Position numbers and translations under genes: made by a program. Under the pieces are notes generated by a model that saw nothing but the letters and a program-made list of their open reading frames with translations, did no database searches and had not been told where the DNA came from. From Verrucomicrobiota bacterium (GTDB lineage: Bacteria; Verrucomicrobiota; Verrucomicrobiia; Chthoniobacterales; UBA10450): 36,896 nucleotides of DNA. Each line of letters opens with the position of its first letter. Position 1 is the stretch's first letter. Positions 31,434 through 36,896 of the stretch are shown one piece after another. The stretch spans positions 1 to 36,896 of the forward strand of contig QHNQ01000019.1 in NCBI GenBank assembly GCA_003218135.1, read 5' to 3'.

Positions 31434-31979
31434 ATGCTGGACATTGAACAAAATCGGCGCGCCAGGAAGTACTCCTCGGGCGAGATCATCCGCCGGATCT
31501 TGTGGACTCTCGCGCAGCCCCTTTTTCGGTTTAGTCCCAGGCCTTGTTTCGGTTGGAGGCGATTTTTGCTCCGCTGCTTCGGGGCGAAAATCGGTCGCAG
31601 GGTTCATGTGTATCCTTCGGCAACGATTTATTTTCCATGGAACCTCGAGGCTGGAGATGAAAGCGCCATCGGGGAGCATGCGTTTATTTACAACTTGGGC
31701 CGCGTCACAGTCGGAGCGCGCGCAACAATCTCACACCGGGCTCATGTTTGCGCAGGAACACACGATCACAGGAAGCCGGATTTTCCGTTGCTGCGTCCAC
31801 CGATTACCATCGGCCCCGAAGCGTGGGTTTGTGCGGACGCGTTCGTGGGGCCGGGCGTTATTATCGGTGAAGGGGCGATTGTTGGCGCGAGAGCGGTAGC
31901 GATGAAGGACATAAGGCCCTGGAGCATTGTCATCGGCAACCCAGCACGCGAAACCAAACGACGCGAGATTACTCAATGA
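31434..31979 (+). CDS. WcaF-like hexapeptide-repeat acetyltransferase
   Basis: WcaF-type enzymes O-acetylate sugars of extracellular polysaccharides. From ATG 31434 the protein has 181 residues; a GTG at 31422 is a weaker start. A left-handed beta-helix is visible from IGRRVHVYPSATIYFPWNL through VGARATISHRAHVCAG. The active-site His pair lies in GTHDHRKPDFPLL, and the family-typical end is PITIGPEAWVCADAFVGPGV, then GARAVAMKDIRPWSIVIGNPA. Its ATGA stop overlap with the following GT2 gene indicates a two-gene operon. The pair most likely builds or decorates a surface polysaccharide or lipopolysaccharide. Confidence 0.93.
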   Translation: MLDIEQNRRARKYSSGEIIRRILWTLAQPLFRFSPRPCFGWRRFLLRCFGAKIGRRVHVYPSATIYFPWNLEAGDESAIGEHAFIYNLGRVTVGARATISHRAHVCAGTHDHRKPDFPLLRPPITIGPEAWVCADAFVGPGVIIGEGAIVGARAVAMKDIRPWSIVIGNPARETKRREITQ

Positions 31980-32875
31980 GCGAGCAGTCCGGCACGCGGG
32001 TGCCGTTGTCGGTCCTTGTCCCTGTTAAGAACGAAGCCGCGAACCTGCGCGATTGTCTTGCCAGCATTTCGTTCGCGCAGGAGATCGTGGTAGTCGATTC
32101 GGTGAGCACAGATGGCACGCAAGCAATTGCCGAGGCGGCTGGCGCGCAGATCGTGCAATTCATTTGGAATCGCAAATTCCCGCGCAAAAAAAACTGGGCT
32201 TTGGAAAATATTCACTGGCAACATGAATGGGTGCTAATCGTCGATGCCGACGAACGCATTACGCCTGAGCTACAACGCGAAATCTGCGAGGCAATTCGTC
32301 GCCCCGACGTCGATGGATTTTATGTGAACCGCCGATTCTGGTTTCTGGACGGGTGGATAAATCATTGCGGTTACTTTCCAAGTTGGAACTTGCGTCTGTT
32401 TCGGCATCGGCTCGGCCGATATGAACAGATCGAAATCGGCGACACTGTCCTTTCCGGAGATAACGAGGTGCACGAGCATGTATTACTCAATGGCCGTGCC
32501 GGATATCTAGCCGCGCCGATGGAGCATTACGCTTTTCCAGACATAGCGACTTTTGTTGAGAAACATGATCGCTATTCCACCTGGGAAGCGGCCTCCGAGG
32601 AATTCCATCAGCCCGCTGGCGCAAGGACGTTGCGAGCCACACCTTTTGGAACAGCAATAGAGCGCAAGCGTTGGCTAAGGAAGCTCACGATGCGGGCTCC
32701 GTTCCGCCCGAGCTTGCGCTTCCTTTACCATTACTTCTGGAAACAGGGTTTTCGTGACGGGTACCGCGGATTTGTGCTCTGTCGCCTGCTCGCCTCGTAC
32801 GAACGAATGATCGTGGTGAAGGAACGCGAGTTCAGAAAAACACGGAACGGTGGTTGTCTCACCCTCAATCAGTGA
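31976..32875 (+). CDS. Family 2 glycosyltransferase (WaaE/KdtX-like)
   Basis: This is a GT-A fold transferase that adds a sugar from a nucleotide donor, probably to a lipopolysaccharide core or surface glycan. The protein has 299 residues. N-terminal motifs are LSVLVPVKNEAANLRDCL, EIVVVDSVSTDGT and the metal-binding VLIVDADERI. The middle part (GFYVNRRFWFLDGWINHCG...WNLRLFRH) is typical of WaaE-like enzymes, and ends VHEHVLLNG. The C-terminal third carries basic, amphipathic helices (RKLTMRAPFRPSLRFLYHY) suited to membrane association. The start overlaps the WcaF-like stop (ATGA). Confidence 0.93.
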   Translation: MSEQSGTRVPLSVLVPVKNEAANLRDCLASISFAQEIVVVDSVSTDGTQAIAEAAGAQIVQFIWNRKFPRKKNWALENIHWQHEWVLIVDADERITPELQREICEAIRRPDVDGFYVNRRFWFLDGWINHCGYFPSWNLRLFRHRLGRYEQIEIGDTVLSGDNEVHEHVLLNGRAGYLAAPMEHYAFPDIATFVEKHDRYSTWEAASEEFHQPAGARTLRATPFGTAIERKRWLRKLTMRAPFRPSLRFLYHYFWKQGFRDGYRGFVLCRLLASYERMIVVKEREFRKTRNGGCLTLNQ

Positions 32876-32894
32876 AATAGATGAGCGTGTGCCC

Positions 32895-32932
32895 TTTCAG
32901 TTTTATCACACATATGTGAGCTAAAACTGAAA
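32895..32932. other. 38-bp palindrome after the GT2 gene
   Basis: TTTCAGTTTTA (32895-32905) pairs perfectly with TAAAACTGAAA (32922-32932). The centre contains the 10-bp palindrome CACATATGTG. It lies 20 bp after the GT2 stop and 56 bp from the DUF1330 gene's stop, so it is between convergent genes and could be a bidirectional transcription end, although no long T-tract follows. Confidence 0.7.
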
Positions 32933-32987
32933 TGCACTCGCCCAATATCCAGAGGCGCTAATCCATCGACTCTGTCTTCGAGCGAGG

Positions 32988-33308
32988 CTACTGCGAACGC
33001 GTTCGAGAGCCGGGCAGACCCGCGAATCCTTCAACGAGAATCATGTTTGTCCGTGCCGTACGGTGCCGCATCTTGCGCGGTTCGCGGTATTCTTCGCAGT
33101 TCAGCCACTCTTTGGCGCGCTGCGCTGATTCGAATTCAAGCACAACGATGCGCTTCGGCTTCCAATCGCCTTCGAGCACTTCGGTCTTGCCACCGCGCAC
33201 GATGTATTTCCCGCCGTACTTCGCTACCGTCGCGCCTGCGAGGTTCTTGTATCCTTCGTAGCCGACCGGATCAACAATGTCGATTTCAACGATGATGTAA
33301 GCGGGCAT
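32988..33308 (-). CDS. DUF1330 dimeric alpha/beta-barrel protein
   Basis: DUF1330 proteins are small ferredoxin-like dimers of unclear function, sometimes grouped with monooxygenases. The 106-residue protein starts at ATG 33308 and is the usual length. Recognisable features are PAYIIVEIDIVDPVGYEGY, YGGKYIVRGGKTEVLEGDW and KRIVVLEFESAQRAKEWLNC followed by EEYREPRKMR. The C-terminus (GSRTRSQ) is a little longer than needed. It is convergent with the GT2 gene and is followed upstream by the PHP gene on the same strand, 42 bp away. Confidence 0.93.
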   Translation of the reverse strand: MPAYIIVEIDIVDPVGYEGYKNLAGATVAKYGGKYIVRGGKTEVLEGDWKPKRIVVLEFESAQRAKEWLNCEEYREPRKMRHRTARTNMILVEGFAGLPGSRTRSQ

Positions 33309-33350
33309 TGTGATAAGTCAGAAGACAGAAGCTTGGAAGTCAGAAAGTTG

Positions 33351-34079
33351 CTACAGGCCGTTGTGATCGCGGTCTTTTGCGGCGAGTTCTGGGATTTTTT
33401 TTCGGCGTCGTAGTCGCAACCAATTATTCCACGTTTTCCGGAGACTATCGCGCGGGGTTTGATATTTTTGATTCAGTTCATTGCTCTTTAGGATCTGCGC
33501 GAGAATTCCTTTCACCGAAAAATCGTCGGTGTTGACGATTGTGTAAGCTGTCCCGACGGCGGCGGCATGATGCGCGTCGCTGGCGGCAGTCATGGGCAAA
33601 CCTCGAATCTGCGCATACTTGAAGGCATAACGATTGTAGCGGCGCAGCGTAGTCGCTGCGTTGAAAACCTCGATCGCATCCACCGGCAGCGTTTCCAGAA
33701 TGGAAAAACGGATTCCGGCCCGGAACAAATCGTAAGGATGTGGCGGAATGGCGAGACCGCCGCGCTCATGAATGATATCGCAGACTTCCCGCGCCGGTTT
33801 TCCCTTCAGATACGGCAGCTCCGCACCGATGCAGAGAAGATGACCATCGGCGGTGGTCACTTCCACTCCGGGCAGAACGAGGAAATCATCGACGGGCAAA
33901 CCATCCAGCCGCATCAAACCTTTCTGAAGCAAGTAATTGACCGCGTCGCAGGTATTGTGATCGGTGATGGCAATACCGTTCAAACCCTTAATGCGGGCGG
34001 CCGCAATCATGTCTTCCGGGCTCGAAACGCCATCTCCGGAAAAGAACGAATGCGTATGCAGATCAATATTAAGCGGCAT
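33351..34079 (-). CDS. PHP-domain phosphoesterase
   Basis: PHP domains are metal-dependent phosphoesterases. The 242-residue protein starts at ATG 34079. Metal-binding motifs are in order: DLHTHSFFSGDG (6-17), AITDHNTCDAV (38-48), PGVEVTTADGHLL (69-82), IPPHPYD (111-117) and ASDAHHAAAVG (166-176). The C-terminus is basic (LRRRKKIP). It is the size of a stand-alone PHP protein such as a histidinol-phosphatase-like or polysaccharide-linked enzyme, but the substrate cannot be told. A GTTAAAA-type repeat lies directly upstream, between it and the MsbA-like gene on the same strand. Confidence 0.92.
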   Translation of the reverse strand: MPLNIDLHTHSFFSGDGVSSPEDMIAAARIKGLNGIAITDHNTCDAVNYLLQKGLMRLDGLPVDDFLVLPGVEVTTADGHLLCIGAELPYLKGKPAREVCDIIHERGGLAIPPHPYDLFRAGIRFSILETLPVDAIEVFNAATTLRRYNRYAFKYAQIRGLPMTAASDAHHAAAVGTAYTIVNTDDFSVKGILAQILKSNELNQKYQTPRDSLRKTWNNWLRLRRRKKIPELAAKDRDHNGL

Positions 34080-34099
34080 GGCTGCGCCGGTGTTAAATC

Positions 34100-34159
34100 G
34101 TTAAAAGAGTTACAAGGTTAAAAAGGGAGAGGGGACTTGCACGTTGTAACTGTTTTAAC
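34100..34159. repeat. GTTAAAA/TTTTAAC inverted repeat
   Basis: GTTAAAAGAGTTACAA (34100-34115) and TTGTAACTGTTTTAAC (34144-34159) are reverse complements with one mismatch in 16 positions. The intervening 28 nt hold GGTTAAAAAGGGAGAGGGG. It lies between the MsbA-like and PHP genes (both leftward) and resembles 16706-16803. Confidence 0.85.
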
Positions 34160-34175
34160 TTTTTTAAACCGGGTT

Positions 34176-36053
34176 TCACACAAGCTCTTCAACAAGAACA
34201 CCTGCTTCGGCTGCGCTTTCCTCCGGAATGCGATTGAATTGGTGATCGTATAGGCGCCGGTAGTAGCCAGATTTTTCGAGCAGCTGCGCGTGCGTCCCGA
34301 TCTCCTTGATGTGGCCGGAATCCATCACAATGATTTGGTCGGCTGACAGAACAGTGGAGAGCCGGTGAGCAATCGCGATCACCGTGCGTCCGGTCGCCAG
34401 TTTGGCCAGGGCTTTTTGAATTTGCTTTTCCGATTCGGAATCGAGCGATGACGTGGCTTCATCGAGCAACAGAATCGGCGCGTTTTTCAGAATGGCGCGC
34501 GCAATGGCCAGGCGTTGTTGTTGTCCACCGGAGAGAAGGCATCCTTTGTCGCCAATTACAGTTTCGTAGCCTTTTGGCTGCGCCATGATAAAGTCGTGGG
34601 CGTAAGCAGCGTTGGCTGCTTCGTAAATTTCCTCAGCCGTGGCGTGCAGGCGGCCGAACACGATGTTGTTGAAGATCGTATCGTGAAACAGAAATGTCTC
34701 CTGCGTCACGAGCCCGATCTGTTCGCGCAACGATTTTTGTGTAATCGAGCGCAGATCTTGGCCGTCGATCTTCACAGCGCCGGACGTTGGGTCGTACAAG
34801 CGCAGAATTAGCGAGAGGATGGTGCTCTTGCCCGCGCCGCTGGCGCCAACCAGCGCGTAGGTTTTTCCCGCTTCGATGCGCAGGTTTAGACTGCCGACCG
34901 CGTCGGTGACGGTATTGACATATCGGAATGTTACATTTTGAAAATCGATACGACCCGTTGCGGACGTCAGCTCGATGGCATCTGGCGCATCCCGCACAGT
35001 CGGCTCAGAATCAAGGACCGAGAAAATCGAGGTTGTCGCTGCGATTGAATTCTGCATCACAATTTGAATTTTACTCAGGGTCTTGATCGGATCGTAAAGA
35101 ATGAAAATTCCTGTGATCAGTCCAAAAAATCGTCCCGCGCTCAGGTTCGCAGCGTAAACATAAAGCAAGGCCAGGCCTACCCCAATGGCAGCGATAATTT
35201 CGACCAGCGGCCCGGTGGCCTCCATCGCCCTGATGATGCGCATCATCTGGGAGAACTGCAGTTGATTGCTGCGCTTGAATGCTTTTTCTTGATGCGCTTC
35301 GCGCGCAAAGGACTTGATCACTCGAATACCAGCGAACGTTTCCTGCATCGTTACTACCATTTCGCCCATGCCTTCAAACTGACCTCGCATAGCCTTTCGA
35401 GCGCGACGCCCATAATAGCGTAGCGGCAACAAACAGGTCGGGAAGAGAATCAGCGTGATCACAGTGAATTTCCAATCCATCAGGAGCAGAACGCCGATCG
35501 CGCCCACAATCGTGACTGGTTGCTTGAAAATATCGCTGCTGACCGCCGTCAGAGCCATTTGCACTACGCGGGTCTCGTTGGTAATGCGCGAGATCAATAA
35601 GCCTGAGCGCATCCGGTTAAAGAAGTCCATCGAAAGGCGCACCATTTTGTTGAATAGCTGCGCTCGAAGGTCGGTCACGACCTTGTTGCTCACCCACTGC
35701 ATGCAATAGGTGTTCCCATAAGAGCACAAGCTGCGCAGAGCCATGATTGCAGGAATGGCCAGGCAGATAAGAACAATCGAGTTGACTTTCGGACCTGTAT
35801 CCAAAACTCCAAGATTGGAGCGCAAGGCCATTGGATTAGGAGCAGCCCCGTGGAAGATGGTGCTCGTGACCCGGGCGGTGGCCAACGGCAAAAGCGAATT
35901 GACTCCGCCGTACGCAAAACCCAACAGCAAACCAAGGATAAAGCGCCCCTTATATGGCCTAACGTAGCTGTAGAGCCGCCGGTACGGGCCGGACGCTGCC
36001 TTGAGAGTCTGCCAGAATGAGAGTCTCTTCTTTGTAGTTTTTCCCCGGCTCAT
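34176..36053 (-). CDS. MsbA-like ABC exporter (lipid A/lipid flippase type)
   Basis: This fused membrane/ATPase half-transporter probably flips lipid A-core or another lipid across the inner membrane. From ATG 36053 the protein has 625 residues, typical for the family; 71 in-frame codons upstream overlap the GT9 gene and are rejected. Residues 1-340 hold six membrane helices (PYRRLYSYVRPYKGRFILG onward). The ATPase has Walker A VGASGAGKST (around 400), signature LLSGGQQQRLAIARAI, Walker B ILLLDEATSSLDSES and the switch AHRLS. The start overlaps the GT9 stop (ATGA), so the two are translationally coupled, which supports a lipopolysaccharide role. Confidence 0.94.
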   Translation of the reverse strand: MSRGKTTKKRLSFWQTLKAASGPYRRLYSYVRPYKGRFILGLLLGFAYGGVNSLLPLATARVTSTIFHGAAPNPMALRSNLGVLDTGPKVNSIVLICLAIPAIMALRSLCSYGNTYCMQWVSNKVVTDLRAQLFNKMVRLSMDFFNRMRSGLLISRITNETRVVQMALTAVSSDIFKQPVTIVGAIGVLLLMDWKFTVITLILFPTCLLPLRYYGRRARKAMRGQFEGMGEMVVTMQETFAGIRVIKSFAREAHQEKAFKRSNQLQFSQMMRIIRAMEATGPLVEIIAAIGVGLALLYVYAANLSAGRFFGLITGIFILYDPIKTLSKIQIVMQNSIAATTSIFSVLDSEPTVRDAPDAIELTSATGRIDFQNVTFRYVNTVTDAVGSLNLRIEAGKTYALVGASGAGKSTILSLILRLYDPTSGAVKIDGQDLRSITQKSLREQIGLVTQETFLFHDTIFNNIVFGRLHATAEEIYEAANAAYAHDFIMAQPKGYETVIGDKGCLLSGGQQQRLAIARAILKNAPILLLDEATSSLDSESEKQIQKALAKLATGRTVIAIAHRLSTVLSADQIIVMDSGHIKEIGTHAQLLEKSGYYRRLYDHQFNRIPEESAAEAGVLVEELV

Positions 36054-36896
36054 GAAGGTTCCGTTGCCAAATGAGTGGCCAGCAGCGAATCCATAGCACC
36101 GATGACCGCTTCCGTCGAGATTTGACTCATCGGGACGCGCGGCTGCACTGGCGAAAACTCCGTTACCGGCGTGCCCGATTTTCCTTGTAAAATGACAGCT
36201 GGACTTTCCCTTGGTCGCCAATGGAATGGGTTGGTTGGCCCGAACAAGATCACTTGCGGTGTACATGTCGCAGCAGCGAGATGCACCGATGCGGAATCGA
36301 CTGTCACAAGAAGTCGCGCAGAGCTAATCAACGCTGCGAGCGTAAGGAGATCTGTTTTTCCAGAGAGATCGGTGATGCTTTGTTGCGCCTTGTTCTTAAT
36401 TGCCGCGATATGCGTTTGCTCGTCACGGGATGGCCCACTGGTCAGAACAAAATCAAAGCCATTGTTTTGGTCAAAGTAGTCAATCACGTCTGCCCATCGC
36501 CCTGGCTCCCAAAGTTTCTCCTGACGCGCCGAGCCGGGATGCAAAATTATGTACGGCCTCACGACCTTCCAACTGCGGCGAAGCGCGTCGGCTTTTTCAT
36601 ATGCGATCTGCGGCAGATCCAGATGCGGTGCGGTTGGAGCATGGCTTGCGCGGAGTGGCTCGAGTAAAGCTAGGTTGTAGTCGATCGTATGCATGTCCCG
36701 CATACGAACGCGCACGAAGTCTGTGTAAGCGTGGCTCCGCGTCTTCGACTGTTCGCGCACGCGATAGGACACTACGCGTCTGCGTGCGCGAGACAACAAC
36801 GCCAGAGAAGCAGAGCGATCATTTCGTGTGAAGTCGATGCAATAATCAAATCTCCTCGTTGCGACGGAAGAAAAGAGCGCAAGGTCGCGCAGATTG
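36050..36896 (-). CDS. GT9-family heptosyltransferase-like protein (5' end outside window)
   Basis: GT9 enzymes transfer heptose to the lipopolysaccharide core. The frame stays open to the right edge (first complete codon at 36895-36893), so the N-terminus is missing. The visible 282 residues begin NLRDLALFSSVATRRFDYCIDFTRNDRSA (given by ends NLRDLALF and DFTRNDRSA). This resembles the first domain of GT9 proteins. The second domain shows PYIILHPGSARQEKLWEPGR, then VLTSGPSRDE, and then LLTLAALISSARLLVTVDSASVHLAA followed by GPTNPFHWRP, the donor-binding region. The stop overlaps the MsbA-like start by ATGA. An internal TTG at 36799 is not needed. Confidence 0.93.
   Translation of the reverse strand, partial: NLRDLALFSSVATRRFDYCIDFTRNDRSASLALLSRARRRVVSYRVREQSKTRSHAYTDFVRVRMRDMHTIDYNLALLEPLRASHAPTAPHLDLPQIAYEKADALRRSWKVVRPYIILHPGSARQEKLWEPGRWADVIDYFDQNNGFDFVLTSGPSRDEQTHIAAIKNKAQQSITDLSGKTDLLTLAALISSARLLVTVDSASVHLAAATCTPQVILFGPTNPFHWRPRESPAVILQGKSGTPVTEFSPVQPRVPMSQISTEAVIGAMDSLLATHLATEPS

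Noticed and set aside
36054-36266. 71-residue N-terminal extension of the MsbA-like exporter
   Set aside because: It overlaps the GT9 coding sequence on the same strand in another frame; the ATG at 36053 in an ATGA overlap gives the normal family length.
1-36896. CRISPR arrays, insertion sequences with transposase, prophage genes or tRNA genes
   Set aside because: No regularly spaced repeats, transposase or integrase motifs, phage genes or ordinary tRNA cloverleaf were seen; the only tRNA-like structure is the tmRNA.

Overview
The window reads as chromosomal DNA from a diderm, soil-type bacterium, most likely a member of the Verrucomicrobiota (Spartobacteria/Chthoniobacterales-like). That placement is an inference from protein style, gene mix and intergenic repeat style; no database search was possible. 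An MsbA-like lipid exporter, a GT9 heptosyltransferase-type gene and WcaF/GT2 sugar genes indicate an outer membrane with lipopolysaccharide. Coding density is high, start codons are often preceded by weak or absent Shine-Dalgarno sequences, and intergenic gaps are repeatedly filled with short palindromic elements.

Layout. 1-1888: the tail of an unknown gene, a small membrane protein, a 14-bp tandem triplication and two unrecognised exported/membrane proteins on the minus strand. 1965-5868 (minus): an NlpC/P60 hydrolase with a long cationic Pro/Thr linker, an M20 dipeptidase and an APC amino-acid permease. 6249-13396 (plus): SMC, then an E1-alpha/E1-beta/E2 2-oxo-acid (pyruvate-type) dehydrogenase cluster without E3. 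13457-16683 (minus): a YfhO-like membrane protein broken by an in-frame TAA, and an MBL-fold hydrolase. 16831-20326 (plus): a DUF1460 amidase-like protein and a compact SsuA/B/C-type ABC importer, converging on a sulfotransferase (20401-21342, minus). 21418-21773: a tmRNA (ssrA) gene with inferred tag ADHQDLALAA. 21839-22822 (minus): a cysteine phytase-like PTP, divergent from mutS (22930-25440). 25479-30223: a radical SAM protein, a TPR protein, a DUF4142 protein and pyruvate kinase. 30299-31168 (minus): an RpoD/RpoS-type sigma factor. 31434-36896: envelope sugar genes (WcaF, GT2), DUF1330, a PHP phosphoesterase, and an MsbA-like exporter overlapping a GT9 gene that runs off the right end.

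How parts fit. Pyruvate kinase and the E1/E2 cluster cover phosphoenolpyruvate to acetyl-CoA but are far apart and not one operon. SMC, MutS, tmRNA and the sigma factor are housekeeping functions. NlpC/P60 and DUF1460 point to peptidoglycan turnover. MsbA/GT9/WcaF/GT2 build the outer surface. The phytase-like protein could release phosphate from inositol phosphates, and the ABC importer may bring in sulfonate- or nitrate-type solutes.

Most notable. I did not find a clear new multi-gene defence or metabolic system. The strongest unexplained signal is a set of small palindromic elements. One group is bounded by CTGTAG/CTACAG and sits at gene 3' ends, in two cases supplying the stop codon. A second group is built from GTTAAAA/TTTTAAC arms. 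A third is a CTGTGTT/AACACAG inverted repeat that forms the 5' end of the broken YfhO gene. Two hairpin units also lie in frame within the E2 linker. Several starts were moved from TTG/GTG codons to downstream ATGs on family and ribosome-site grounds, as stated in each entry.
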